A DNA stretch of 64,000 nucleotides from an uncultured Bacteroidales bacterium (GCA_905234475.1 CAJOHX010000005.1:1-64000); one strand, 5' to 3'. Shown: positions 42,726-52,150, numbered from the stretch's first letter. Made by a program: numbers and translations. Notes: generated by a model from the sequence alone, not told the origin.

Positions 42726-45554
42726 ATGCCTGAGATGTCCACCAAATTTATCCCCAAGCACTTTGGAGACAAGAACCCCAATCCCAAGCTGCTGAAGTTT
42801 GTCCGCCACGTCACGGACCGCGTCCCCGGCAAGATCAAGATGACCACCGAAGCCCCCGAGTACTGGGGCCTGGCGTGCATCTTCGAGGACGAGATGGACG
42901 CCGTTACCCGGGAAGCCTCCCTGGACCTCCTGCTGGACATGCTTCCGAAGAACTTCCTGAAAGTGCGCGAGCACCGCACGTACCGGCTCCTGCACGAATG
43001 GAATGCGAAAAAGCACTACACGCCGGACGATGCTTCCTTCGACGAACTCCTGGACAAGCTGTCCTATTTCGGCATGCTGGAGTACGACTACGGCGACCAT
43101 TACACCAACGGCCAGGGACCTGATCCCGGCACCACGTTCAACCGTGAGGATCGCATCTACTGGGTCCCGATGTTCGTGCCCGGCAGCGCCGAGTACACCA
43201 ACATGAACACCGACCTGATGGACCGGCACCCGGAGCTGGCGATGTTCTTCGAGCGCATGACCTTCCTGCCCCTGGAGAAGATCACCCCGATGGTGCCCAT
43301 GGGCGGCTCGGGCATCGGCATGCACGTCATCCCGGTGGAGAAGGCCATCTCGATGGAGAACCGGTCGGTGGACATCGAGCATATCTCCTACTGGCTCAAG
43401 AAATACGAAGGCCATCTGGGCGTTGGCATCTGCTCCTGCCGCTACGGCCGCAAGAAACTCGACGAGGGCTGCGCCGACGACTACCGTGACTGGTGCATCG
43501 GCGTGGGCGACATGGCGGACTACCTGCGGGAGACCGGCCGTGGCCATGACATTACCTACGACGAGGCGATGGCCATTCTCCGCAAAGCCGAGGACCACGG
43601 CTTCGTGCACCAGGTCACCAATATCGACGGGGAGGGCAAGATCTTCGCCATCTGTAACTGTAACGTCAAGATATGCAATGCCCTGCGTACATCGCAGCTG
43701 TTCAACACACCGAACATGTCGCGGAGCGCATACGTCGCCGAGGTGGACCCGAAGAACTGCGTCGCCTGCGGCCGCTGCGTGGAATACTGCCCGGCCGGCG
43801 CCGTCAAACTGGGCCAGAAGCTTTGTACGAAGAACGGCCCGGTGGAGTATCCCAAGCAGGAGCTGCCGGATGCCGCTAAATGGGGCAAGCACAAGTGGAA
43901 CGAGGACTACCGTGACCGCAACCGCATCAACTGCTACGACACCGGCACGTCCCCGTGCAAGACGGCCTGTCCGGCGCATATCGCCGTCCAGGGCTACCTC
44001 AAGAAGGCCGCCGAAGGCAAATACACGGAGGCGCTCGAGCTTATCAAGCGGGAGAATCCCTTCCCGGCCGTGTGCGGCCGTGTCTGCAACCGCCGCTGCG
44101 AGGATGCCTGCACCCGCGGGACCATCGACCAGCCCGTCGCCATCGACGCCGTCAAGAAATTCATCGCGGAGCAGGACCTCAAGGCCGAGACGCGTTTCGT
44201 GCCGGAAGTCAACATCTGCTCCAACGTCCAGGACCGCTGGGAGGAGAAGATCGCCATTATCGGCGGCGGCCCGGCTGGCCTGAGCTGCGCCTATTACCTC
44301 GCCACCATGGGTTACAAGCCCACCGTGTTTGAGAAGAACGAAGAGCCCGGCGGCATGCTCCGCTACGGCATCCCTTCCTATAAGCTGGAGAAAGACGTCA
44401 TCAAGGCCGAGATCGACATCATGAAGGAGATCGGCGTGGAGATCCGCACCGGCGTCGAAGTGGGCAAAGATGTCACCATCGCCGGCCTGCGCGAGCAGGG
44501 CTACAAGGGCTTCTACGTGGCCATCGGCTGCCAGGGCGGCCGCTTGCCGGGCATTCCCGGCGAGACGGTGCCCGGCACCACCACTGCCATTGATTTCCTG
44601 CACGACGCCAACTGCGGCAAGGTCAAAGTCAGCGGCCGGGTGGTCGTGGTCGGCGGCGGCAACGTCGCCATCGACGCGGCGCGCGTGGCGAAGCGCTGCG
44701 GCGCCGCTGAGGTCACGATGCTTTCCCTTGAGACCGAGGACATCATGCCCGCATCGCTGGAGGAGCGCGCCGAAGCGCGAGAGGACGGCGTGGTGATCAA
44801 CCCCGGCTGGGGCCCGAAGGAGGTCCTGGGCACGGACAAGGTGAGCGGCATCGTCTTCAAGAAGTGCACGTCCGTGTATGACGCGGCGCATAAGTTCGCT
44901 CCAGAATACGATGAGAATGAGCTGATTACACTGGACGCCGACATGGTCATCTTCGCCATCGGCCAGACGGTCGTCCTGAAGGACCTGCTGAAGGACACGA
45001 AAGTCGAATTCTTCCGCGGCGTGTATCCCATTGCCGACAAGCTCACGTACCAGACCGCCGAGCCCGACATCTTCGTGGGCGGCGACGTCTTCACCGGCCC
45101 CAAGTTCGCCATTGACGCGATTGCCGCCGGCAAGGAGGCTGCCGAGAGCCTGCACCGCTACGTGCAGCACGGCCACATGACCATCGGGCGCAACCGTCGC
45201 GACTTCATCGAGCTGGACAAGCAGAATATCGTGGTGGAGAGTTACGACAACAGTTCCCGCCAGGATCCGGGCGTGGTGCCCGACAAGGACAATTTCCGTG
45301 AGTACCACGGCACCCTCACGGAGGAGCAGGTGCGTCGGGAGACGGCCAGGTGCCTCGGCTGCGGCGCGTCCGTCGTGGACGAGAACCGCTGCATCGGCTG
45401 CGGCATCTGCACCACCAAGTGCGGTTTCGATGCCATCCACCTGTTCCGCAAGAACCCGGAAGCCAGCCACATGATCACGTCGGAGGAGAAGTTCGACCTG
45501 ATCCTGCCCTACATGCTCCAGCGTACCAAAAAGATATTGTTTAAAAAGAAATAG
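42726..45554 (+). CDS. 942-aa multi-FeS / FAD-NAD(P) oxidoreductase (GltD-like core with extra N-terminal FeS region)
   Basis: Cys motifs CSCRYGRKK..., CVACGRCVEYCPAGAV, CKTACPAHIAVQGYL, IIGGGPAGLSCAYYLA, VVVGGGNVAIDAARVAKRCG, CIGCGICTTKCGFDAI. Confidence 0.88.
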   Translation: MPEMSTKFIPKHFGDKNPNPKLLKFVRHVTDRVPGKIKMTTEAPEYWGLACIFEDEMDAVTREASLDLLLDMLPKNFLKVREHRTYRLLHEWNAKKHYTPDDASFDELLDKLSYFGMLEYDYGDHYTNGQGPDPGTTFNREDRIYWVPMFVPGSAEYTNMNTDLMDRHPELAMFFERMTFLPLEKITPMVPMGGSGIGMHVIPVEKAISMENRSVDIEHISYWLKKYEGHLGVGICSCRYGRKKLDEGCADDYRDWCIGVGDMADYLRETGRGHDITYDEAMAILRKAEDHGFVHQVTNIDGEGKIFAICNCNVKICNALRTSQLFNTPNMSRSAYVAEVDPKNCVACGRCVEYCPAGAVKLGQKLCTKNGPVEYPKQELPDAAKWGKHKWNEDYRDRNRINCYDTGTSPCKTACPAHIAVQGYLKKAAEGKYTEALELIKRENPFPAVCGRVCNRRCEDACTRGTIDQPVAIDAVKKFIAEQDLKAETRFVPEVNICSNVQDRWEEKIAIIGGGPAGLSCAYYLATMGYKPTVFEKNEEPGGMLRYGIPSYKLEKDVIKAEIDIMKEIGVEIRTGVEVGKDVTIAGLREQGYKGFYVAIGCQGGRLPGIPGETVPGTTTAIDFLHDANCGKVKVSGRVVVVGGGNVAIDAARVAKRCGAAEVTMLSLETEDIMPASLEERAEAREDGVVINPGWGPKEVLGTDKVSGIVFKKCTSVYDAAHKFAPEYDENELITLDADMVIFAIGQTVVLKDLLKDTKVEFFRGVYPIADKLTYQTAEPDIFVGGDVFTGPKFAIDAIAAGKEAAESLHRYVQHGHMTIGRNRRDFIELDKQNIVVESYDNSSRQDPGVVPDKDNFREYHGTLTEEQVRRETARCLGCGASVVDENRCIGCGICTTKCGFDAIHLFRKNPEASHMITSEEKFDLILPYMLQRTKKILFKKK

Positions 45555-45582
45555 ATCTTTCCACGCGGCCTGACGGCCTTGG

Positions 45583-45635
45583 TCGAGATGACAGGTTGTC
45601 ATTTCGAGCGTAGCGAAGCAAAGTCGAGAAATCTC
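45583..45635. repeat. Bacteroidota dispersed-repeat-like element (GTCATTTCGAGCG...CGAGAAATCTC)
   Basis: tcgagatgacaggttgtcatttcgagcgtagcgaagcaaagtcgagaaatctc, internal hairpin TCGAGATGACA-ggt-TGTCATTTCGA. Confidence 0.6.
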
Positions 45636-45636
45636 A

Positions 45637-45984
45637 ATGCACGAATTAGGGATCGTCTTCTATATTATCCGGGACGTCAAGCAGGCGGCCGGGGAGAACG
45701 GCGTGTCGCACGTGGATGCCGTGGTGATGGACATCGGCGAGGTGTCCACCATCGTGCCGGAGTACCTGACCGACTGCTGGCGCTGGGCCGCCGACAAGGA
45801 GGAGCTCCTGCGGGGATGCGAGTTGAAGATCAACACCATCCCTGCCGTGACGCACTGCGACGACTGCGGCGGAGAATATGAGACGGTCCGCTATGGGAAG
45901 ACCTGCCCCTGCTGCGGGGGAGAGCACACCTGGCTGCTTCGTGGTAATGAGATAGAAATCAAAGAAATACAAGTAAACAATTAA
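45637..45984 (+). CDS. hypA: Hydrogenase nickel metallochaperone HypA
   Basis: MHELGIVFYIIRDV; CDDC...CPCC zinc site. Confidence 0.9.
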   Translation: MHELGIVFYIIRDVKQAAGENGVSHVDAVVMDIGEVSTIVPEYLTDCWRWAADKEELLRGCELKINTIPAVTHCDDCGGEYETVRYGKTCPCCGGEHTWLLRGNEIEIKEIQVNN

Positions 45985-45995
45985 ATAATCACATT

Positions 45996-46337
45996 ATGTC
46001 CTGTTTTGTTGTACCCCTTGTGGAAGCCATCGTCGTGAGCGCATGCCGGAAACGCGCCGTGCAGTCCGGGCGTCCCGTCTGGCGGGAACTCCCTGCACTC
46101 GAGAAAATGCTCTGGGGCGGCACCCTGATGCTGATCGTAGACCATGTCATCAACGGCGAGCTCACCTGGCGCTTCCCGTTCTTCACGGCCCTCAGCCTGG
46201 AAGGCGGAGGCGGCGTAATGCTCCGCGAAATGCTCACCGTCGGCGTGCCGATGGCACTGGTCCTCACGGCCGCCTGGGCCGTCTGGGCGCTGCTCAAGGA
46301 ACGCAACCATCGAATCCTACATCCTAATTTATCTTAA
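45996..46337 (+). CDS. Small membrane protein
   Basis: 113 aa, two or three hydrophobic segments. Confidence 0.6.
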   Translation: MSCFVVPLVEAIVVSACRKRAVQSGRPVWRELPALEKMLWGGTLMLIVDHVINGELTWRFPFFTALSLEGGGGVMLREMLTVGVPMALVLTAAWAVWALLKERNHRILHPNLS

Positions 46338-46354
46338 CACTAAAACCTTCTAGT

Positions 46355-47458
46355 ATGTTTTTCCAAGTTTATGGGGCTCATGCCCTTGCGCAATGGGGAA
46401 TGCTGATTGTGGTCCTGCTGGGCCTCATCCTCCTCAATGAATTCGCCCGTCGCACCAAACTCGGCGGCTGCATCATGTTCTTTGCGGTGCCGCTCGCACT
46501 CACGATCTACTTCCTCGCCATCCTGATCGGCGTGAAGTCCGGTGCGCAGTGGGCGCTGCAGAACCAGACGCACGTCTACATGCAGGGCTGGTTCCACTAC
46601 GCCAAGCTTTACGCCGCCACCGCCGGGTGCATCGGCTTCATGATGATTAAGTACAAATGGGGCATCGGCGCCAAGCACTGGTTCAAGCCGTTCCCGTTCA
46701 TCATCGTCGGCATCAACATCCTCATCGCCTGCGCCTCCGATTTCGAGAGCGCCATCATGGGCTGGAACAAGTGGTGGCTCACCTCTGAGGGTGTCTGGCA
46801 GTACGGTGGCTGGCACAACGTGATGAACGGCGTGGCCGGTCTGATCAACATCATGTGTATGACTGCCTGGTGGAATGTGTATCCTTCCAAGGACAAGAAG
46901 GACATGATCTGGGCTGACATGACCTGGGTCTACATTGTGATCTATGACATCTGGAACTTCGCCTACACCTACAACTGCCTGCCTACGCACAGCTGGTACT
47001 GCGGTGTCGCCCTGCTGCTCGCCCCGACCGTGGCTGCGCTGCTGTGGAACCGCGGCGGCTGGATCCAGAACCGCGCCAACACCCTCGCCATGTGGTGCAT
47101 GTTCGCCCAGGTGTTCCCGCTCTTCCAGGAGACCTTCAAGAACGGCCAGCAGTGGTTCAACTGGGCCACGCTGCCTGTCCTGTATCCCGAAGGCGTCGGT
47201 ACCATCGAGAAGCTCTATGCCGCAGGCGGCCAGGCGGCTGTCGACGGCATCGTTGGCACGACCGTGGATCCTTCCGTGGTGGCGGCCAATCCGACCATGA
47301 TGACGGTCATCAGCGCCCTGGCGCTCATCACCAACATCATCGCCATCTGCTACATCATCTGTGTGTCGAAGAAGCGCCACATCAATCCGTACAAGGAAGA
47401 TGTGTTCGTCGACCAGAAGTACTACAAGGACGCCATGGCCCGCGCCGACGTCAGCTAG
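46355..47458 (+). CDS. DUF5692-like polytopic membrane protein
   Basis: Multiple TM, GGWHNVMNGVAGLINIMCMTAWW, YIVIYDIWNFAYTYNCLPTHSWYCGVALLLAPT. Confidence 0.7.
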   Translation: MFFQVYGAHALAQWGMLIVVLLGLILLNEFARRTKLGGCIMFFAVPLALTIYFLAILIGVKSGAQWALQNQTHVYMQGWFHYAKLYAATAGCIGFMMIKYKWGIGAKHWFKPFPFIIVGINILIACASDFESAIMGWNKWWLTSEGVWQYGGWHNVMNGVAGLINIMCMTAWWNVYPSKDKKDMIWADMTWVYIVIYDIWNFAYTYNCLPTHSWYCGVALLLAPTVAALLWNRGGWIQNRANTLAMWCMFAQVFPLFQETFKNGQQWFNWATLPVLYPEGVGTIEKLYAAGGQAAVDGIVGTTVDPSVVAANPTMMTVISALALITNIIAICYIICVSKKRHINPYKEDVFVDQKYYKDAMARADVS

Positions 47459-47472
47459 GCTTCCCGCTTCGC

Positions 47473-48828
47473 TTATTGGCGGAGGTCCCTTTCCCGGGCC
47501 TCCGCTATTTTTTCATAGGGGGCGATCATCCCTTCGGTCATCCTGCCGGTCAGTTTCTTTTTCAGTTTGGGATTGTTCATCATCCCGCCGACGAGGTACA
47601 TCATCCAGGAGGTCTTCCACTGCTTTTGCGGGAAGTCGTACTGGCCGTGGCTCTTGAAGAACTTGTGGTCGGCCCGCATCAGGCCGCGCATCATGTAGAT
47701 GAGGTCTCGGAAGATCTTCATGCCGCCCACGCCGAGGAAATTCTGCGGCGGGGTGTACTGCTTGTCCATTGCCCAGGCCACCGTGGCGGCCAGGGCGTCG
47801 ATGTCCCGGTCCACCTCGCCTTCGTCCGTCGCGACGCCGGCGAGGAAATTGCCGCCCACCTGGGCCCGGGCTTCCAGCAGGAGCCGCAGGTTCTCCTCGA
47901 CGGAATAGTCGCCTTCGACGAGATAGCCGAAGGACGTGCCCATCGTGACGGTGCGGTGGCCGTTGCAGAACTGCCGGTCGTCGTACATCTTGAACCGGGC
48001 GCCCATGGAGTGGTCCTTGATCCGGAAGGCGTACAGGATGGCGTCGTGCTTGTGGATGGTCCCGCGCAGGAATTCGTCGAAGCCGTCCCTGTAGACGCAT
48101 TTGCCGCTGGCGGCGCAGCCGAAGCAGCTCAGGCAGCCGCCCTGGAAGGGGAAATCCTCGATATTGATGACATCGCACCCGTAGGGGAACACGGCCACGA
48201 AGCGGTCGATCATGGCCTTCAGGGCCGTATCCTCCGGCAGCAGGTCCGTCACGATAACGGCCTTCCTGCTGCCGTCATGCGGGACGGCCTCCGGGACGGT
48301 GGCTGCGTGGCGGATGCCTTTGCCCTCAAAAAGCTGCGGCTGCTTGAATTCTTTGCGGGAGTGCTTCCAGAGCGTGAATTCCAGCCAGTCCACGGCCTGC
48401 TTCTGCCCCTTCTCGGAGAGGATGTCGTCCATGTCGGCTGACAGGCCGTCCAGGAAGGGGAGTGAGAGGTCTGCGCAGTTGTCCTCGACGAAGCGGTGGG
48501 CCGTGACGTCGTAGAAATGCTTGGATGTCGTGACCTGCGTGGCGGCCTTGCCGGAAAGGTCCACACCGGAGTCCTTCATCAGCTCCACGAAGCGGTGCAG
48601 CTGGCTCGGCACGAGGAAGGTGTAGACCGGGTAACAAAAGACGATCAGGTCCGCCTCCCGGAGGGCCTCAAGGGCGGGGGAGAAGTCCTTCTCCAGGGCC
48701 TTGATCTTCTGTCCGGCGTCCACATAAATGAAATGGTGGTCCGGAAACCTTTTCTCGAGGAAAAGGCAGGTGTGCAGCGTGATGGAATTCTTCCCTTTGG
48801 GGCTGCCGTTGATAACGAGGATATTCAT
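47473..48828 (-). CDS. Tandem flavodoxin-fold NAD(P)H oxidoreductase
   Basis: MNILVINGSPKGKNSIT and second domain with GGCLSCFGCAASGKCVYRDGFDE. Confidence 0.75.
   Translation of the reverse strand: MNILVINGSPKGKNSITLHTCLFLEKRFPDHHFIYVDAGQKIKALEKDFSPALEALREADLIVFCYPVYTFLVPSQLHRFVELMKDSGVDLSGKAATQVTTSKHFYDVTAHRFVEDNCADLSLPFLDGLSADMDDILSEKGQKQAVDWLEFTLWKHSRKEFKQPQLFEGKGIRHAATVPEAVPHDGSRKAVIVTDLLPEDTALKAMIDRFVAVFPYGCDVINIEDFPFQGGCLSCFGCAASGKCVYRDGFDEFLRGTIHKHDAILYAFRIKDHSMGARFKMYDDRQFCNGHRTVTMGTSFGYLVEGDYSVEENLRLLLEARAQVGGNFLAGVATDEGEVDRDIDALAATVAWAMDKQYTPPQNFLGVGGMKIFRDLIYMMRGLMRADHKFFKSHGQYDFPQKQWKTSWMMYLVGGMMNNPKLKKKLTGRMTEGMIAPYEKIAEARERDLRQ
47479..47514 (+). terminator. Intrinsic terminator (10-bp stem + TATTTTTTC)
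   Basis: GCGGAGGTCC...GGGCCTCCGC TATTTTTTC. Confidence 0.75.
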
Positions 48829-48855
48829 AGCTATACAAAGTTAGCAAAGAATCCG

Positions 48856-48863
48856 TATCTTTG
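48856..48863 (+). promoter_or_regulatory. -7 box TATCTTTG upstream of glutamine synthetase
   Basis: Exact TAnnTTTG. Confidence 0.55.
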
Positions 48864-48884
48864 TGTCCGCTAACCACAAATATA

Positions 48885-50399
48885 ATGGAAAACACAATAG
48901 CACTGAACCCGAACGAGGTGGTGGCTTTCCTTCAGAAAGCTCCTGAATCTTTTACCCGCGAAGATATCCTCCGATTCATCTGCGAGAAAGGAATCCGGAT
49001 GATCGATTTCATGTATCCCGCCGAGGACGGGCGGGTCAAGACCCTGAATTTCACCGTCAACAGCCTCTCCTATGCGGAGACCGTCATCACCGAAGGAGAG
49101 CGGGTGGACGGCTCCAGCCTGTTCCCTTCCTTCATCGAGGCCGGCAATTCCGACCTGTACGTGATCCCGCGCTACCGTACGGCCTTCGTGGACCCGTTCA
49201 ACGAGATTCCCACCCTGTGCCTGCTCTGCGACTTCTACGACAAGAGTGGCGAGAGTTTCGACTGCGGCCCGCACGCCACGCTGATGCGTGCCGAGAAGGC
49301 ATTCGAGGTCTCGACGGGCATGCAGTTCGAGGCGATGGGGGAGTTGGAGTACTACGTCATCTGCGCCGATGACGCCAAGTTCCCCGCCACCGACCAGAAA
49401 GGCTACCACGAGAGCGAGCCGTTCGCCAAGCTCAACGATTTCCGTCGCGAATGCATGGACAATGTAGCCAAAACGGGCGGGCAGATCAAATACGGTCACT
49501 CGGAAGTGGGCAATTTCACCCTGGACGGCAAGATCTACGAGCAGAACGAGATCGAATTCCTCCCTTGCCCCCTGGATACGGCGGCGGACCAGCTCCTGCT
49601 GGCGAAATGGGTCATCCGCAACCTGGCCTACCGGCGTGGCCTGGACGTCAGTTTCGCCCCCAAGATTACCATGGGTAAGGCCGGTAGCGGCATGCACATT
49701 CACATGCGCCTGATGCGCGACGGCCGGAACGTGACGGTGGGTCCCGGCGGCAAGCTCTCCGACGAAGCCCGGGCCGCCATTGCCGGGCTCATGACCCTGG
49801 CCCCCTCCATTACGGCCTTCGGCAACAAGAACCCTACCTCCTATTTCCGCCTGGTGCCCCATCAGGAAGCCCCCACCAATGTCTGCTGGGGCGACTGCAA
49901 CCGCAGTGCGCTCGTACGCGTGCCGCTGGGCTGGAGTTCCGGGGTGGACATGTGCTCCCTGGCCAATCCGCTCGAGGGTTCGGTGGAGCGTGACACCACC
50001 GCCAAGCAGACCTTCGAGATGCGCAGTCCGGACTGCACCGCCGACATCTACCAGCTCATGGCCGGCCTGTGCGTGGCCGCCCGCAAGGGCCTGGAAATGC
50101 CGCGCGAGGAGGCCTTGAAGCTTGCCCGGGAGACCTATGTGGACATGGACATCCACCGGAGCGAGAATGCCGCCCGGCTCTCCACGCTGAAGCAGCTGCC
50201 CGCCTCCTGCATGCAGTCGGCCGACTGCCTGGAGAAGGACCGTGCCATTTATGAGGAGGCAGATGTGTTCCGTCCCCGCATGATCGACGGTATCCTGAAG
50301 GCTCTGCGCGTCCACCATGACGAACGGCTCCGCCACGACGCCCAGAGCGACGCCAAACTCATGCGAAAGCTGGTGGCCGACTTCTTCTACTGCGGCTAG
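48885..50399 (+). CDS. glnA: Glutamine synthetase family protein
   Basis: VDGSSLFPSFIEAGNSDLYV, EIEFLP, KAGSGMHIHM, RVPLGW; start corrected to MENTIALN. Confidence 0.88.
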   Translation: MENTIALNPNEVVAFLQKAPESFTREDILRFICEKGIRMIDFMYPAEDGRVKTLNFTVNSLSYAETVITEGERVDGSSLFPSFIEAGNSDLYVIPRYRTAFVDPFNEIPTLCLLCDFYDKSGESFDCGPHATLMRAEKAFEVSTGMQFEAMGELEYYVICADDAKFPATDQKGYHESEPFAKLNDFRRECMDNVAKTGGQIKYGHSEVGNFTLDGKIYEQNEIEFLPCPLDTAADQLLLAKWVIRNLAYRRGLDVSFAPKITMGKAGSGMHIHMRLMRDGRNVTVGPGGKLSDEARAAIAGLMTLAPSITAFGNKNPTSYFRLVPHQEAPTNVCWGDCNRSALVRVPLGWSSGVDMCSLANPLEGSVERDTTAKQTFEMRSPDCTADIYQLMAGLCVAARKGLEMPREEALKLARETYVDMDIHRSENAARLSTLKQLPASCMQSADCLEKDRAIYEEADVFRPRMIDGILKALRVHHDERLRHDAQSDAKLMRKLVADFFYCG

Positions 50400-51382
50400 T
50401 CGTCCATGGGATAGCGGACGCCCCACCGGGCCCGGAGACCGTCCATGAGCTCCATGATGTAGAGCGTCTCTTCGAGGGGCATCTGGCGCGGCTCCAGCAG
50501 GCCTTCCGCGATGGCATCCCGGCAGGCGACGAACTGGTATTCGTAGCCGGTGATTTGCTGAGGTACGGACAGTTCCTCCTCGAACACCCGGTCCGGTCCG
50601 TTGATCCGGATCTTCTGCGGGTTGTTGATGTTGTCGATAATCAGGTTGCCTTCCGTGCCGGCAATCACGCCGATGTTGTCGCCCACGCAGCAGGCCGAGG
50701 ACTGGACGTTGGCCAGGATTCCGTCGCCCAGCACGATGGAGACGGCGTTGCTCAGGTCTATCCCGGTGTCTGATTTAACGCATTGTGAATCAATGGACAG
50801 AATGGGCTGATCGCAGAACATCCGGACAAAATTGAGGGCATAGACCCCAAGGTCCAGCAGGGCCCCGCCGCACAGGTCGGCCCGCATGATGCGCTCCTTG
50901 TCGCCCATGCTGTAGCCCAGGGTGGCGGTGATCAGCCGCACCCGGCCGATGCGGCCGTCGCGGATGATCTTCCGGACCATCTCCACGGCCGGCTGGTAGC
51001 GCGTCCAGATGGCTTCGGCGAGGAACACTTTCCGGCTCCGGGACAGGTCCACGACGGCCTGGGCCTGTCTGCGGTTGGCCATGAAGGCCTTCTCGACCAG
51101 GCAGGGGCGGCCCTTTTCCAGGGCCTCGCAGGTAATGTCGAAATGATGTGAATGGGGGGTGGCCACGTAGACCAGGTCGACCGCGGGATCATCCAGCAGG
51201 GCGGAATAGGATCCATAGGCTTTTTCGATGCCCCAGCGGGCAGCAAAGGCGTTGGCTTTCTGCTGGGAGCGGGAGGCGATGGCATAAGCGCGCAGGCCGG
51301 AAAGCCCGTTCAGTGTGATGGCGGCTTTCTCCGCAATCCATCCGGCACCGACGATGCCGACTTTGAAATCAGGGTTCTGCAT
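50396..51382 (-). CDS. Gfo/Idh/MocA family oxidoreductase
   Basis: FKVGIVGAGWIAEKAA, YVATPHSHHF, CLVEKAFMANRRQA. Confidence 0.88.
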   Translation of the reverse strand: MQNPDFKVGIVGAGWIAEKAAITLNGLSGLRAYAIASRSQQKANAFAARWGIEKAYGSYSALLDDPAVDLVYVATPHSHHFDITCEALEKGRPCLVEKAFMANRRQAQAVVDLSRSRKVFLAEAIWTRYQPAVEMVRKIIRDGRIGRVRLITATLGYSMGDKERIMRADLCGGALLDLGVYALNFVRMFCDQPILSIDSQCVKSDTGIDLSNAVSIVLGDGILANVQSSACCVGDNIGVIAGTEGNLIIDNINNPQKIRINGPDRVFEEELSVPQQITGYEYQFVACRDAIAEGLLEPRQMPLEETLYIMELMDGLRARWGVRYPMDD

Positions 51383-51410
51383 ATGAAAGGATAGTTTGTC
51401 TTTGCGAATG

Positions 51411-51428
51411 TACGAAGAATTCTTCGTA
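51411..51428. promoter_or_regulatory. Perfect 18-bp palindrome, candidate shared operator
   Basis: TACGAAGAATTCTTCGTA directly upstream of TAATTTTG (-7, 51427-51434). Confidence 0.65.
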
Positions 51429-51448
51429 ATTTTGCCCAAACGTCAGTG

Positions 51449-52129
51449 ATGGATATCGAACATTTCTACATAGACGAAGGTCAGGGCGAGCCGCTGATCC
51501 TGCTGCACGGCAACAGCGAGAACTGCGACTATTTCGCGGGGCAGATCACGGAGTTCGCCCGGCATTTCCACGTATATGCCCTGGATACCCGGGGGCACGG
51601 GCGGACGCCGCGGGGTACTGCGCCATTCACCATACGCCAGTTTGCCGACGATTTGCTGGGCTTTATGGACGCGCATGGCATTGCCAAAGCGCATATCCTG
51701 GGATTCTCGGACGGCGGCAACATCGCGATGATCTTCGCGATAAAGCACCCGGAGCGGGTGGACCGGCTGATTCTCGACGGCGCCAACCTGGATACGAAAG
51801 GCGTGAAGCGCTCCGTCCAGTTCCAGATCGAGCTGGGCTACCGCTTCGCGAAATTGTTTGCCGCGAAAAGCGAATCGGCCCGGAAGAATACGGAGATGCT
51901 CGGACTGATGGTCAACGACCCGAACGTTCGGCCGGAGGAGCTCTCGCAGATTCAGGCCAGGACGCTGGTCATTGCCGGTACCAAAGACATGATCAAGGAA
52001 GAACACACCCGGCTGATTGCCTCATCGATTCCTGACTCGCAGCTTGTCTTCATTGAAGGCGACCACTTCATCGCAAACAAATGCGCGGAACCCTTCAACC
52101 GGGCCGTGCTGGAATTCCTTCAATCCTGA
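51449..52129 (+). CDS. Alpha/beta hydrolase
   Basis: LILLHGNSENCDYF, DTRGHGRTPRG, LGFSDGGNIAM. Confidence 0.88.
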   Translation: MDIEHFYIDEGQGEPLILLHGNSENCDYFAGQITEFARHFHVYALDTRGHGRTPRGTAPFTIRQFADDLLGFMDAHGIAKAHILGFSDGGNIAMIFAIKHPERVDRLILDGANLDTKGVKRSVQFQIELGYRFAKLFAAKSESARKNTEMLGLMVNDPNVRPEELSQIQARTLVIAGTKDMIKEEHTRLIASSIPDSQLVFIEGDHFIANKCAEPFNRAVLEFLQS

Positions 52130-52150
52130 CGGCAGACTCGTTAATAATCG

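Noticed and set aside
41745-45602. 1285-aa antisense ORF opposite hypB and the oxidoreductase
   Set aside because: Long antisense frames are expected where sense codons TTA/CTA/TCA are rare in high-GC genes; its sequence is low-complexity, and both sense genes have clear family motifs
42036-45984. Complete hydrogenase operon
   Set aside because: Only hypA and hypB are present; no structural subunits and no hypC/D/E/F are in the window
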